DNA of 64,000 nt, from the NCBI RefSeq assembly GCF_002835995.1, contig NZ_PJBZ01000039.1, positions 1-64,000 of the forward strand, written 5' to 3'. A program made the translations under genes and the position numbers. Numbering within the stretch: position 1 is the stretch's first letter; each line of letters opens with the position of its first letter. This DNA comes from Psychromonas sp. Urea-02u-13 (lineage in GTDB: Bacteria > Pseudomonadota > Gammaproteobacteria > Enterobacterales > Psychromonadaceae). This document shows positions 47,219 through 57,890 of this stretch, one piece after another. Under the pieces are notes generated by a model, which saw only the letters and a list, made by a program, of their open reading frames with translations, did not search any database and had not been told where the DNA came from.

Positions 47219-48232
47219 TTAGTTTTCTGAGCGAGGTGAATGTTCCTGCATCATATCTTGTACGGTAGAAACCATGTTTTTACTGCCACAAAAAAACGGT
47301 ATGCGTTGATGTAATGTGTTGGGTTTGAGCGCCATAATACGTTGGAAGCCATCACTCGCGGTGCCGCCTGCTTGTTCCATTATAAATGCCATCGGATTAC
47401 ATTCGTACAGTAGTCGTAGTTTCCCCTGTGGTGCTGAGGCGGTAGACGGGTAGATATAAATACCGCCTTTTAATAAATTACGGTGAAAATCAGAAACTAA
47501 AGAGCCGATATAACGTGAGGTATAAGGACGGTTAGTATCATTGTCTATCGCTTGGCAATATTTTAAATATTTTTTAACACCTTCAGGAAAGGTTAAATAA
47601 TTACCTTCATTGATAGAATAAATTTGGCCATCAGTAGGGATTTTAATATTTTCATGGGAAAGATAAAACACACCAAGTGACGGGTCACAGGTAAAGCCAT
47701 GCACACCATTACCTGTGGTATAAACGAGCATGGTAGAAGAACCATAAATAATATAACCGGCAGCAACTTGGGTAACACCGGGTTGTAAGAAATCTTCTAA
47801 AACAACAGGTTCGCCAACAGGGCTAATACGTTTGTAAATTGAGAAAATAGTACCAATAGAAACATTTACATCGATATTTGATGAGCCATCAAGCGGGTCC
47901 ATTAAAACAATATATTTACTGTTCAGACTACGTTTGTCATCAAAGGTTATAAAATTTTCTTCCTCTTCCGATGCAATACCACACACTTCACCACGTGCTT
48001 CTAATGCGGCTTTGAAAACATCGTTGGCGTACAAATCCATTTTTTGTTGGCTTTCACCTTGGATATTTTCAAGACCTGTGGTGCCAATAATATCGGCAAT
48101 GCCCGCTTTATTGATTTCTCGATTAACGACCTTGGCGGCTAAACGAATCGCCCCGAGTAAAAGAGTTAACTCACCGGATGCTTCAGGAAAGTCGTGTTGC
48201 TTTGCAATAATGTATTCGCCTAGAGTGATCAT
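47219..48232 (-). CDS. fbp: Fructose-1,6-bisphosphatase class I
   Basis: 337 residues from ATG 48232, the start that aligns with E. coli Fbp ([15 protein letters not shown]); an upstream frame extension to 48259 is unlikely. It converts fructose 1,6-bisphosphate to fructose 6-phosphate in gluconeogenesis. Key segments are IASEEEENF and [17 protein letters not shown], which bind the metals, plus [24 protein letters not shown] and [13 protein letters not shown]. It lies behind the glycerol-3-phosphate dehydrogenases, consistent with growth on glycerol needing gluconeogenesis. Confidence 0.97.
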   Translation of the reverse strand: MITLGEYIIAKQHDFPEASGELTLLLGAIRLAAKVVNREINKAGIADIIGTTGLENIQGESQQKMDLYANDVFKAALEARGEVCGIASEEEENFITFDDKRSLNSKYIVLMDPLDGSSNIDVNVSIGTIFSIYKRISPVGEPVVLEDFLQPGVTQVAAGYIIYGSSTMLVYTTGNGVHGFTCDPSLGVFYLSHENIKIPTDGQIYSINEGNYLTFPEGVKKYLKYCQAIDNDTNRPYTSRYIGSLVSDFHRNLLKGGIYIYPSTASAPQGKLRLLYECNPMAFIMEQAGGTASDGFQRIMALKPNTLHQRIPFFCGSKNMVSTVQDMMQEHSPRSEN

Positions 48233-48363
48233 TGATGTGCCTGTATAAAAGCAGGGCAACCAAGGCGCCTGCTGTGGTTAAGTTATTGCACCCTATCAAT
48301 TTAAGGTGCCCCAAAAATACTTATGCGTTCATGTTGTCGATTCAATGTGCTTGTTTGGCTTTT

Positions 48364-49956
48364 TTAACTGACTTGGGCGATGCTGATATTTCTGTAATTT
48401 TTAACATAAAGATCCACACTTGCCTGTTGCTCTTGGTTTAAATAGAGCCCTAATTTTGTTCTGCGCCAAAGGATATCTTGTGCATTTTTAGCAAATTCAT
48501 GATCAATAAAATAATCGATTTCACGGCTATATAAACCACTGCCAAAATGCGTGCCAAAGGAAAATTCTGACTCATATCCTTCAAATAAGCGCCAAGCTAA
48601 TGTGCCAAATTGGCTGACATAACGGTGCGCGGTTTTAATCGCTAACCAACCATTCTGCGCAACTAAATTTTTTGCTAACTGTTGAGGCGAGTAATTAAAG
48701 TTACCTCCAGGTAGCGCAGTATTGGCTGTCCAAGTATCACTCAAGCCTTCAAAATAAGGTTTAATTAATGCCATCGCTGAGTCTGAACGTTTTCGATAAG
48801 TTGTTAATTTTCCACCAAAAACACAAAGTAGGGGAGCTTGATGACCTTGTTGTTCCAAGGTGAGCGTGTAATCGCGTGTTACTGCATGAGGTGGCTCGGA
48901 TTTCTCGTCGCATAACGGGCGTACCCCTGCGAATATGCTGACCACATCTTCTTTTTTGAGCTGCTTTATAAAGTGTTGGTTTACCACGCTAAGCAAGTAA
49001 TCGATTTCATTATTAGAGATAGTGGCTTGATGCGGGTCGCCGACATATTCACTATCGGTGGTGCCCACAATAGAAAAGTCATTCATATAGGGGATAACAA
49101 ACACAACGCGATTATCTTTATTCTGTAACAGGTAGGCTTGTTCTTTATTGTGCAGGCGTGGCACAACAATATGCGACCCTTTCACTAAACGGATATTATT
49201 AGCACTGTTGTCGGCTTGGCTATGATTAAAAAATTGTTTTATGTATAACCAATCTTCAGTGTTTTCGACTTCATCGGGTTGGTTATCTTCAAAAAAGGGT
49301 TTGGTCCAAGGTGCGGTTGCATTAACTAAGGCACGTGCTTTACGCTGAAAACGCAGATTAGTTTGGGTATTAAGAATAGTCACGACCCATAAACCATTCT
49401 GTCTTTGTGCTTTTACGACTCTGCTGTAATTTTTAACTTCAGCGCCGTTGGTTTTTGCAGAGATAGCATTAAGCAAAACCAATCGTTCTTCATCAACCCA
49501 GCAGTCTGAATATTCAAAACCTTTGGTGATCTCTTTTTTTAACAAACCAGAGCTAGTTAAATTAACTTGCTGGCTTGACGATAAGGTTGTGTGTTTACCT
49601 AAGTGGTCATATAAAAATAAACCACTACGAATTAACCAAGCAGGGCGTAAAAATTCACTATGAGGTAAACGAAAGCGCATCGGTTTAACAATATGAGGCG
49701 AATTTTTTAATAATGTTTCGCGTTCAGAAAGCGCTTCAGCCAATAAGCGAAATTCATAATGCTCTAAGTGATGTAAACCGCCATGCATTAATGTTGAACT
49801 TGCAGAAGAGGTTTCCGAGGCAAAGTCCGCTGCGTCGTATAAACCCACCATCAGACCTCTGCCAGCCGCATCGGCAGCAATCGCGCTGCCATTGATACCC
49901 CCACCGACAACAATAAGATCTAAAATGGTGTTGTTTTTTTGTGTTTCACTATACAT
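48364..49956 (-). CDS. glpD: Aerobic glycerol-3-phosphate dehydrogenase
   Basis: 530 residues. FAD-binding VVGGGINGSAIAADAAGRG at about 16-34, then FASETSSASSTLMHGGLHHLEHYEFRL, the GlpD signature. It oxidises glycerol 3-phosphate to dihydroxyacetone phosphate and passes electrons to quinone at the inner membrane. The segment FSIVGTTDSEY and GGKLTTYRKRSD are further GlpD landmarks. It is 70 bp behind a second dehydrogenase gene in the same direction. Confidence 0.92.
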   Translation of the reverse strand: MYSETQKNNTILDLIVVGGGINGSAIAADAAGRGLMVGLYDAADFASETSSASSTLMHGGLHHLEHYEFRLLAEALSERETLLKNSPHIVKPMRFRLPHSEFLRPAWLIRSGLFLYDHLGKHTTLSSSQQVNLTSSGLLKKEITKGFEYSDCWVDEERLVLLNAISAKTNGAEVKNYSRVVKAQRQNGLWVVTILNTQTNLRFQRKARALVNATAPWTKPFFEDNQPDEVENTEDWLYIKQFFNHSQADNSANNIRLVKGSHIVVPRLHNKEQAYLLQNKDNRVVFVIPYMNDFSIVGTTDSEYVGDPHQATISNNEIDYLLSVVNQHFIKQLKKEDVVSIFAGVRPLCDEKSEPPHAVTRDYTLTLEQQGHQAPLLCVFGGKLTTYRKRSDSAMALIKPYFEGLSDTWTANTALPGGNFNYSPQQLAKNLVAQNGWLAIKTAHRYVSQFGTLAWRLFEGYESEFSFGTHFGSGLYSREIDYFIDHEFAKNAQDILWRRTKLGLYLNQEQQASVDLYVKNYRNISIAQVS

Positions 49957-50026
49957 ATTAAATGGGCCTATTTTATCCTTTGTCGGTCACGCGCTTTGTT
50001 CGCTAAATTTTCAATTTAAACAGGGT

Positions 50027-51667
50027 TTAAGCTGAATTTTTTAGCGCGACATCTGGCTGGATATGGACTTTTCCACAAAATTCATCCATTTTCTGTTGCG
50101 CCTGCTCGCCAAACAATCTTTCACTAACCGCTTGTAACCCTTGAGCTGAATGTAAGTCTTCTTTGCGGATCACTAAACTGGCTTTTGAGCGTCTACGTAG
50201 CAGATCTTCCAGATTAACGATCATCTCGTTATCGGCTACCCAATCAATTTCAGCCCAAGTAAATTCTGTATGCTCCAGTGCAAGCTTCGCCTTTTTAGGA
50301 TCTTGTTTAATAGCCTCTAAGAGTGTGAATGCATCTTCACCGTAACGGCGCCAAAAGCGACTAGATAAAGGTTCAAGTGCGCCTTTAGGGGTTAAGTTAT
50401 CAATGTTGAATGCTTTGATACTGGCCATGAATCGCGCTTTAACCGGATCTGCTGGCTCGCCATACCAAAGTGAATCTTCTGTTTTCATTGATATATTCAG
50501 GTCTGCAACGATGCCTGCAATTTCTTCACCGACGTTAATACAATCAGTTAGTTTCCCGCCAAAAATACTAATGTGTTTATCTGCTTTATTAACATCAACC
50601 GCGTGTTTACGTGATAAGGCAACCCAATCTGCCACACCATCTTCTGCTTCAATCGCAAGAGGGCGTACACCACATCGTTCTGAAATAATATCTGCTGTGG
50701 TTAATGGTTTTTTTAATTCTAATAAGGTATTTGCGTTGTCGAGAATAAATTGGCGATCCGCATCAGTCACTGATGTATTGTGATTTTGTACTTGGTCATC
50801 GGTAGTGCCAATACAGGTTTTTGAGCCCATCGGTAAGACAAAAAATAAACGTCCGTCACTGGCAAAAAAGGTTAATACACGCTGTTCTTTGGAAATACGA
50901 TCAACAATTAAATGCACTCCTTTAGAAAACAGATGATGGTGCGATGTTTTTTGTCCGGTGCCTTTATTAACGAGATCCACTTGCGGACCACAGGCATTAA
51001 TAAGCACTTTTGCTTTGATGGTGAAATGTTGATTGTTGGTGGTGTCTTTTGCTTGGATTTCCCAACGGTCATTTTCTCGAACCGCTTTTACTGATTCAAC
51101 GTAGTTAGCAACAATGGCTGATTTTTTTGCAGCTGCGCTGATAAAGTTAAATACAAAACGTGAGTCATTATCTTTTAAGAAAGCATCTGAATATTCAAAA
51201 CCGGCTTGAGCACCTGCCACTTTAATAGTCGGTTCACGTTTCTTTATCGCGTTAGGTGTTAGGTATTTAGGTGCTAGGGTGAAAAATCGGCCGAATAACC
51301 AATAAACCAAGGTGCCCATAAAGACAAACCATACCGGAAAGCGGAAGCCTTTTTGAATGGTGGTTAAGAAGCGCACCTCTGTCACTGATGATGGGTAATG
51401 TTGCATCAGGTTATTGCGGCTTTTACATAACTTGTTGACCAATGCATATTCGTGGCTTTCTAAATACTTAATACCACCCCAAGCAAGGTTTGATGAATTA
51501 GAGCTTGTTTCTCCTGCAAAATCGCCTTTATCAATAAGGCCAACTTTTACTCCACGGGCTGCTAAAGAGGCGGCGGCTACAGCACCATTAATGCCTGCAC
51601 CTAAAATAAGGACATCTAGCTCTTCTTCAGCCAGTTTTTTAATATTGTTTGCTCTATGGAGGCTCAT
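50027..51667 (-). CDS. Second FAD glycerol-3-phosphate dehydrogenase / oxidase
   Basis: 546 residues. FAD motif LGAGINGAVAAASLAARG at about 22-39, then FAGETSSNSSNLAWGGIKYLESHEYAL. It belongs to the same DAO/GlpD family as glpD but is divergent and carries hydrophobic PVWFVFMGTLVYWLFGRFF near residue 115, perhaps for membrane contact. CGVRPLA and IFGGKLTDCINVGEE are conserved. No Fe-S C-terminal domain of GlpA is present, so it is not a GlpABC subunit. Oxidation of glycerol 3-phosphate is likely; a related polyol phosphate is possible. The GlpR-like site upstream at 51724-51743 supports glp-regulon membership. Confidence 0.85.
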   Translation of the reverse strand: MSLHRANNIKKLAEEELDVLILGAGINGAVAAASLAARGVKVGLIDKGDFAGETSSNSSNLAWGGIKYLESHEYALVNKLCKSRNNLMQHYPSSVTEVRFLTTIQKGFRFPVWFVFMGTLVYWLFGRFFTLAPKYLTPNAIKKREPTIKVAGAQAGFEYSDAFLKDNDSRFVFNFISAAAKKSAIVANYVESVKAVRENDRWEIQAKDTTNNQHFTIKAKVLINACGPQVDLVNKGTGQKTSHHHLFSKGVHLIVDRISKEQRVLTFFASDGRLFFVLPMGSKTCIGTTDDQVQNHNTSVTDADRQFILDNANTLLELKKPLTTADIISERCGVRPLAIEAEDGVADWVALSRKHAVDVNKADKHISIFGGKLTDCINVGEEIAGIVADLNISMKTEDSLWYGEPADPVKARFMASIKAFNIDNLTPKGALEPLSSRFWRRYGEDAFTLLEAIKQDPKKAKLALEHTEFTWAEIDWVADNEMIVNLEDLLRRRSKASLVIRKEDLHSAQGLQAVSERLFGEQAQQKMDEFCGKVHIQPDVALKNSA

Positions 51668-52322
51668 GTTCTAATCCTTGTTTAAATGCGCTTTCGCGTT
51701 CGAAAATGTTCGGTTTACATTCGTATGTTCGTATTTGAGCATATTGTCGCTCTAATTAAAATGTTTTTTAACAAGTTATTGACATAAATCGAAAGTCTAT
51801 TCAGCCAAAGGTCACTGTTTTCTACGCTGAACATGGTCTTTGAAAATGAAGTTAATTTGCAATGTCCTTTAAATATAGGGCGTCTGGAGGTGTTGTGGAC
51901 TTTTAATTAGTAATTTATGAGCTTGAACGTCACCAATCACAAATTGATTTATATTTCGACATCGAACTTATTGTTTGTTTTTTCGGCTTGTATTGGTGTT
52001 TTTTGTACGTTTGTTATGCTTTTTAACAAGGTGATGCAGGTTGTTACTGTTATTTTCTCGATGTGATGGGTAATCGCGCTTTATTTTTAAGCGTAAAAGT
52101 ATTGATTACCCTTATTTATGTTAACTACATCTTGTTTTTATACTTTAAATGTTCGTTTTTAATCAATTGCGTGGTTTTTGTTGTTCGTTTACGTAATGAT
52201 TGTGTAACAAAACTATCGTGAAATTGAACTGACTGCGTATTCGTGAGCGAATTGCCTGTTTTTATTCTCTTTGGGGTTCGTTTACTCAAAGTGTATGTAC
52301 TAATCACACTAAGGAACAACCC
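51668..52322. promoter_or_regulatory. Divergent glp control region with GlpR-like operator
   Basis: 655 bp between the second dehydrogenase gene (leftward) and glpT (rightward), no gene seen. TATGTTCG-TATT-TGAGCATA at 51724-51743 is a 20-bp site close to the enterobacterial GlpR operator (left half exact, right half 6 of 8). An AATGTTCG half-site occurs at 51705-51712 and another at 52148-52155, near glpT. Confidence 0.6.
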
Positions 52323-53708
52323 ATGTTTGGTTTATTTAAGCCTGCTGCACATATTGGACTTCTGCCGGAAGGGCAGATTGATCCGGTATACAAACGCTTA
52401 CGTTGGCAACTATTTTTAAGTATTTTTGTTGGTTATGCCGGCTATTATCTGGTGCGTAAAAACTTTAGTTTAGCGATGCCTTTTTTGATTGAAGAATATG
52501 GCTATAGCCGTGGTGATCTAGGTGTTGTGTTGGCTGCTGTCTCTATCGCTTATGGTTTATCTAAATTTTTAATGGGTAATGTTTCAGACCGTTCTAACCC
52601 TCGTTATTTTATGGGCGCAGGTTTGGTGATGTCTGCTTTGGTTATGCTCTGCTTTGGTTTTATGCCTTGGGCGACCAGTAGTATTAGCGCAATGTTTATT
52701 CTTTTGTTTTTAAACGGTTGGTTTCAAGGAATGGGCTGGCCTGCCTGTGGACGAACCATGGTTCATTGGTGGTCTCATAAAGAACGTGGTGGCACAGTAT
52801 CGGTTTGGAATGTGGCGCATAACGTCGGTGGAGGTTTAATTGGTCCGCTGTTTTTATTAGGTTTATGGGCATTTAATGATGATTGGCGTGCAGCCTTTTA
52901 TGTACCGGCTATGTTTGCGTTATTTATTGCTGTGTTTACCTTTCTGACCATGCGCGATACCCCACAGTCTTGTGGTTTACCCGCCATTGAAGAATATAAA
53001 GATGATTACCCGGAAAATTATACTAAATCTTTTGAGACTGAATTAAGCGCTAAAGAGATCTTCTTTAAGTACGTATTTAAGAACAAATTATTATGGTACA
53101 TCGCCATTGCTAACGCATTTGTTTACATGATTCGTTACGGCGTATTGGATTGGGCACCTGTTTATTTAAGTGAAGTAAAAGAGTTTTCAGTTGATAAATC
53201 ATCTTGGGCATATTTCTTATATGAGTGGGCGGGTATTCCCGGCACATTATTATGTGGTTGGATGTCAGATAAAGTATTTAAAGGCCGTCGTGCACCTGCC
53301 GGAATTTTATTCATGGTATTAGTGACAATTGCGGTACTCGTTTACTGGTTTAATCCTGCCGGTAACCCGATGGTAGATATGTTGGCTTTAGTGGCTATCG
53401 GGTTTTTAATTTACGGTCCAGTTATGTTAATTGGCCTATACGCACTTGAACTAGCACCGAAAAAAGCGGCTGGTACTGCGGCGGGTCTAACCGGACTGTT
53501 TGGTTATTTGGGTGGCGCTGTAGCAGCAAATGCACTGCTCGGTTATACCGTGGATCACTTTGGTTGGGATGGTGGTTTCTTCTTGCTAATCGTTTCATGT
53601 GGTCTGTCTATCTTGTTCTTTATCTTGGCTATGTTTGGTGAAAATAAAATCCATGCACAGCGTAAGCTTGATAAAGAAAATGATGAGCTCGTGCCTGCTG
53701 CTATATAA
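52323..53708 (+). CDS. glpT: Glycerol-3-phosphate:phosphate antiporter
   Basis: 461 residues, twelve membrane helices, major facilitator superfamily. The N-terminal [20 protein letters not shown] contains the Arg that in E. coli GlpT binds substrate phosphate (R45). [21 protein letters not shown] and [18 protein letters not shown] are GlpT signatures. Ribosome site AAGGA precedes the ATG. It is followed by glpQ, which produces its substrate. Confidence 0.96.
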   Translation: MFGLFKPAAHIGLLPEGQIDPVYKRLRWQLFLSIFVGYAGYYLVRKNFSLAMPFLIEEYGYSRGDLGVVLAAVSIAYGLSKFLMGNVSDRSNPRYFMGAGLVMSALVMLCFGFMPWATSSISAMFILLFLNGWFQGMGWPACGRTMVHWWSHKERGGTVSVWNVAHNVGGGLIGPLFLLGLWAFNDDWRAAFYVPAMFALFIAVFTFLTMRDTPQSCGLPAIEEYKDDYPENYTKSFETELSAKEIFFKYVFKNKLLWYIAIANAFVYMIRYGVLDWAPVYLSEVKEFSVDKSSWAYFLYEWAGIPGTLLCGWMSDKVFKGRRAPAGILFMVLVTIAVLVYWFNPAGNPMVDMLALVAIGFLIYGPVMLIGLYALELAPKKAAGTAAGLTGLFGYLGGAVAANALLGYTVDHFGWDGGFFLLIVSCGLSILFFILAMFGENKIHAQRKLDKENDELVPAAI

Positions 53709-53737
53709 GTTTGCACGACTAAGTTAATGAGCACTAC

Positions 53738-53760
53738 AAATGCCCTGTTTTAGGGCATTT
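53738..53760 (+). terminator. Terminator between glpT and glpQ
   Basis: 9-bp perfect stem AAATGCCCT / AGGGCATTT with a GTTTT loop, ending in T. It lies 30 bp after glpT, so glpQ may get reduced read-through. Confidence 0.75.
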
Positions 53761-53863
53761 TACTTTCCAATTTAATAAAAGATTCATGCTAGATGTTTAG
53801 TCTAGAGGATGAAAAGCTGATCTGTTTCATCAGAGCTACACACTTTATTGCAAGGAATAAACC

Positions 53864-54946
53864 ATGTTTAAACCATTATATAATCCTAAAAAATTACTAC
53901 TGAGTTTACTGATCGGTTCGACACTAAGTAGTTTTGCGTATGCTGAAAAGATAGTTGTTGCCCACCGAGGTGCGAGTGGTTACTTACCTGAACATAGCAT
54001 GGCGGCTAAGTCGATGGCCTATGCGATGGATGTTGATTACATTGAACAAGATGTAGTGATGACTAAAGATAATGCCTTAGTGGTATTACATGATCATTAT
54101 TTAGATGGTGTGACTAATGTCGCCGATCGCTACCCAGGTCGCCAACGTAAAGATGGCCGATATTACGCAATAGACTTCACGCTAGCAGAAATAAAAACGC
54201 TGGAAATGACTGAAGCCTTTAAAATGAAAGATGGAAAAGCAAAAGCTGTTTACGCGCGCCGTTTTCCAATTTGGGCCTCTGATTTTAAAGTACATACGTT
54301 AGAAGAAGAGATAGAGATGATTCAAGGTCTCAATATCAGTACCGGTAAAAACATTGGTATCTACACGGAAGTGAAAGCCCCTTGGTTTCATCGCCATGAA
54401 GGTAAAGACATTAGTACTGCTGTGTTAAAAGTTTTCAAGAAATACGGTTATACAGAGAAAGAAGATTTAGCTTATTTCCAGTCTTTTGATGCGGAAGAGT
54501 TAAAACGCGTTAAATTTGAGTTATTACCAAAATTTAATATGGATGTTAAATTGGTGCAGTTGATAGCAGAAACAAGCTGGGGGGAAACTATGCAATATAT
54601 CGATGGCAAACCTGAAGCTTATAATTATGACTGGATGTTCAAACCCGGTGCAATGAAAATAATTTCTAAGTATGCAGATGGTGTGGGTCCTTGGCATCCG
54701 ATGGTGGTTGCGCCTGAATCAACTAAAGATAAGCTAGTATTTACTTCGATGGTTAAAGACGCACATCAGGCGGGCATGAAAGTTCATCCTTATACCTTTA
54801 GATTAGATGAAGGGCAGATTCCTGCTTACGCACAGGACTTTGATAACTTATTAGATATTTTCTATAACCAAGCAAATGTTGATGGTGTGTTTACTGACTT
54901 TCCTGATCGCGCCGTTGATTTTTTAAAGCGCCAGAATAATCATTAA
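53864..54946 (+). CDS. glpQ: Periplasmic glycerophosphodiester phosphodiesterase
   Basis: 360 residues with a signal peptide cleaved near FAYA-EKIVV. GDPD-family metal and catalytic residues are visible in VVAHRGASGYLPEHS (His, Arg, Glu) and the IEQDVVMTKDNALVVLHDHYLDGVTNV segment (Glu, Asp, His). It releases glycerol 3-phosphate from deacylated phospholipids in the periplasm for import by GlpT. Ribosome site AAGGAA. Confidence 0.95.
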   Translation: MFKPLYNPKKLLLSLLIGSTLSSFAYAEKIVVAHRGASGYLPEHSMAAKSMAYAMDVDYIEQDVVMTKDNALVVLHDHYLDGVTNVADRYPGRQRKDGRYYAIDFTLAEIKTLEMTEAFKMKDGKAKAVYARRFPIWASDFKVHTLEEEIEMIQGLNISTGKNIGIYTEVKAPWFHRHEGKDISTAVLKVFKKYGYTEKEDLAYFQSFDAEELKRVKFELLPKFNMDVKLVQLIAETSWGETMQYIDGKPEAYNYDWMFKPGAMKIISKYADGVGPWHPMVVAPESTKDKLVFTSMVKDAHQAGMKVHPYTFRLDEGQIPAYAQDFDNLLDIFYNQANVDGVFTDFPDRAVDFLKRQNNH

Positions 54947-54995
54947 GCATTAGTCATAAAAATAAAAAAACATCATAGCGCTAACTAACTTTGTT

Positions 54996-55156
54996 ATACC
55001 AGTTCCATTAATTTAATGGTTTAATATTGCGCAGGAAAAAGTAGCGAGTTCAAGGCGGAAGTTGCTGTAAATGGTTGTTCCCTTTACAAAACTTACAACG
55101 CGGAAATCGTTGCTTTTAACCAGCAAGATTGAGCAGTTACTTAGTGGAATTGGTAT
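54996..55156. repeat. MITE-like palindromic repeat element
   Basis: 161 bp bounded by near-perfect inverted ends: ATACCAGTTCCATTAA and TTAGTGGAATTGGTAT. It contains AGTTCAAGGCG, also found in the element at 62747-62869. No coding capacity. Such elements are common between genes in Psychromonas and related marine genera; the family assignment is inferred. Confidence 0.6.
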
Positions 55157-55276
55157 TAATCGCTTTGATGTTTTTTACGTTGTTGCTTGTGGTCATTTTA
55201 TTACTGATGACGGCTTACTTACTAAGTAGTAACGATCCCACACTTGTTTAAATTTATGCGTATGGGATAACTATTT

Positions 55277-56050
55277 TTAGCTTGTAGAAGGGGCTACTTC
55301 AAAAGGAATATTGTGCTCTTTTAATAAAACAACAATCTCTTCAGGTGGTGGCAGGTCAGTAATTAACATATCTAATTCTGCAATATTACCCAGTTTAACC
55401 ATCGCATTCCGACCAAATTTAGTATGGTCAACCGCAAGATAAACACTACGACTATTCTCTATAATCGCTTTTTTAACGCGTACTTCATGATAATCAAAAT
55501 CAAGTAATGACCCATCGTAATCAATGCCACTAATACCTAAAATGCCAAAATCTAAACGAAACTGCTTAATAAAGTCGAGTGTCGCTTCGCCAACAATGCC
55601 GCCATCTTTATTGCGTACTTCGCCGCCAGCAAGAATCACTTTAAAGTCTTCATTACCCATTAAGATAGTGGCTGCATTAATATTATTAGTCACAACACGT
55701 AGATCTTTATGACCTTTGACTAACTCTCTGGCAATAGATTCTGGCGTGGTGCCAATATCAATAAACAGGGTTGCACCGTTAGGAATATATTTCACTATCG
55801 CTTTTGCAATGCTGTCTTTCTCGTGTAATTGCATCACTTTACGGGTGTTATAAGAGGTATTTACAGAGCTTTGAGGAGTCGTTGCACCACCGTGATGACG
55901 ACGTATTTTGTTCTCATTAGCGAGTTCATTTAAATCGCGACGGATGGTTTGTGGACTGACTTGAAACTGTTCAACAAGGTCCTCAGTACTGACATAACCA
56001 TTTTTTTGTACGATATCGATGATCTTTTGGTGCCTGGTAGTTTGCTTCAC
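55277..56050 (-). CDS. glpR: DeoR-family repressor of the glp regulon
   Basis: 257 residues. DeoR helix-turn-helix at about 5-60 (VSTEDLVEQFQVSPQTIRRDLNELANENKIRRHHGG), then a sugar-phosphate sensor domain with TLFIDIGTTPESIARELV, LAGGEVRNKDGGIVG and HTKFGRNAMVKLG. It closely matches GlpR, which is released from DNA by glycerol 3-phosphate. It sits between glpQ and glpK. Confidence 0.94.
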   Translation of the reverse strand: MKQTTRHQKIIDIVQKNGYVSTEDLVEQFQVSPQTIRRDLNELANENKIRRHHGGATTPQSSVNTSYNTRKVMQLHEKDSIAKAIVKYIPNGATLFIDIGTTPESIARELVKGHKDLRVVTNNINAATILMGNEDFKVILAGGEVRNKDGGIVGEATLDFIKQFRLDFGILGISGIDYDGSLLDFDYHEVRVKKAIIENSRSVYLAVDHTKFGRNAMVKLGNIAELDMLITDLPPPEEIVVLLKEHNIPFEVAPSTS

Positions 56051-56216
56051 GAAACACTGCTCCTTTGTATTACGGCTAAATTGAATGAAATAAGTTTACC
56101 GTGACGGGCGTTAATAGCAATGAAATAAGCCATCTTATGAGTGTTATGATCTATATTGGTTTCGCATTGCAACAAATTGAGGCTTAAAGCAGGGTGATAG
56201 GTTGGTTTGTTTTGAA

Positions 56217-56247
56217 CGAAAAAAAAGAGCATCTGGCGATGCTCTTT
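56217..56247 (-). terminator. Terminator of glpK
   Basis: 10-bp perfect stem AAAGAGCATC / GATGCTCTTT with a 4-nt loop. On the minus strand it is followed by eight or more T, a textbook rho-independent terminator 56 bp after the glpK stop. Confidence 0.9.
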
Positions 56248-56302
56248 GTATGTGAAGCTAAGTGTTAATAACCTATTTTAATAGGCTATTAATCTTTAAG
56301 TG

Positions 56303-57826
56303 TTATTCATCATCTTCGCTGTGAAGTTTTGCCCATTCCTGAGTACAGTGAACCGCACGTTTCCAGCCGTTATAACGTTTTTTACGTTTAATCGGGTCTG
56401 CTTTAGGCTCGAATGAACGCTCAATTGTCGCTTTACCTGATAACTCTTCTAAGCCATCCCAGAAACCAACCGCAATACCCGCAAGGTAAGCCGCACCTAG
56501 CGCTGTCACTTCCGTTACTTCAGGACGATGAACTGTTGTGTCTAATACATCAGACTGGAACTGCATTAAGAAGTTATTTGCCACGGCGCCACCATCTACA
56601 CGTAATGCAGAAAGCTTAATGCCAGAGTCGACTTGCATTGCATCAAGTACATCACGTGTTTGATAAGCAATACTCTCTAATGTTGCACGGATAATATGAT
56701 TTGAATTAACACCACGTGTTAAACCAACAATCGTACCACGTGCATAAGGGTCCCAATAAGGTGCGCCTAAACCAGTAAATGCAGGCACAACGTAAACGCC
56801 ATTTGAAGAGTCTACTTTTGTTGCAAAGTATTCAGAATCTTTAGCATCTGCGAGTAGTTTCATTTCATCACGTAACCATTGGATAGAAGCACCACCCATG
56901 AATACGGCACCTTCTAATGCATAACTCGGTTCACCTTTTGGTCCACAAGCTAACGTCGTTAACAAACCGCTTTTAGAGGTTACTTTCTCTTGGCCAGTAT
57001 TCATTAATAAGAAACAGCCCGTGCCGTAGGTATTTTTTGCTTGTCCTTGATGCACACACATTTGACCGTATAAAGCCGCTTGTTGGTCACCCGCAATACC
57101 AGCAATAGGGATACGTGTACCGCCATGTCCACCAATGTTCGTTTGGCCATAAACTTCCGAAGAGCTTTTCACATCAGCCATCATAGAGCGAGGAATACCA
57201 AAGGCGTTAAGTAGTTTCTCATCCCACTGTAATGTATTGATATTAAACAGCATGGTACGTGATGCATTGGTGTAATCAGTGACATGAACACGCCCTTGAG
57301 TCATTTTCCAAACAAGCCATGTATCAACCGTACCAAACATTAGTTTACCGGCTTCAGCGTCTTCACGTGCGCCTTCAACGTTGTCTAAAATCCACTTGAT
57401 TTTGGTACCCGAGAAATAAGGGTCAAGTACTAGACCGGTATTTTCACGGATATATTCTTCTAGGCCTTCCTGTTGTTTTAACTGTTCACAAATAGTCGCT
57501 GTACGACGACACTGCCATACGATTGCGTTGTAAACCGGCTTGCCTGTTTCTCTGTTCCAAACAATCGTGGTTTCACGTTGATTGGTAATACCAATGGCTG
57601 CGATTTGATCACTTTCGATGCTTTCTTTTGCTAACGTTTCAGTTAATACAGAACTTTGTGTTGCATAAATTTCTAGTGGATCATGCTCTACCCAACCCGG
57701 CTGTGGATAAATTTGTGTGAACTCACGTTGAGAAACGCTGACGATATTTGCATCGTGGTCAAGAATAACTGCACGTGAGCTGGTTGTACCTTGATCGAGT
57801 GCAACAATATATTTTTTATCTGTCAT
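56303..57826 (-). CDS. glpK: Glycerol kinase
   Basis: 507 residues. FGGY-family kinase: N-terminal [13 protein letters not shown] phosphate loop, [54 protein letters not shown] and [18 protein letters not shown]. It makes glycerol 3-phosphate from glycerol and ATP. Lies 64 bp after glpF in the same direction. Confidence 0.97.
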   Translation of the reverse strand: MTDKKYIVALDQGTTSSRAVILDHDANIVSVSQREFTQIYPQPGWVEHDPLEIYATQSSVLTETLAKESIESDQIAAIGITNQRETTIVWNRETGKPVYNAIVWQCRRTATICEQLKQQEGLEEYIRENTGLVLDPYFSGTKIKWILDNVEGAREDAEAGKLMFGTVDTWLVWKMTQGRVHVTDYTNASRTMLFNINTLQWDEKLLNAFGIPRSMMADVKSSSEVYGQTNIGGHGGTRIPIAGIAGDQQAALYGQMCVHQGQAKNTYGTGCFLLMNTGQEKVTSKSGLLTTLACGPKGEPSYALEGAVFMGGASIQWLRDEMKLLADAKDSEYFATKVDSSNGVYVVPAFTGLGAPYWDPYARGTIVGLTRGVNSNHIIRATLESIAYQTRDVLDAMQVDSGIKLSALRVDGGAVANNFLMQFQSDVLDTTVHRPEVTEVTALGAAYLAGIAVGFWDGLEELSGKATIERSFEPKADPIKRKKRYNGWKRAVHCTQEWAKLHSEDDE

Positions 57827-57890
57827 TACGTTGTCCTTTATTTCAATAAGTTCGTTATTAGTAAATATTATGTGTTTTTAATTAATGTGT

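Noticed and set aside
50027-51667. Anaerobic GlpA subunit
   Set aside because: GlpB and GlpC are absent and the Cys-rich C-terminal domain of GlpA is not seen; it is a GlpD-family relative.
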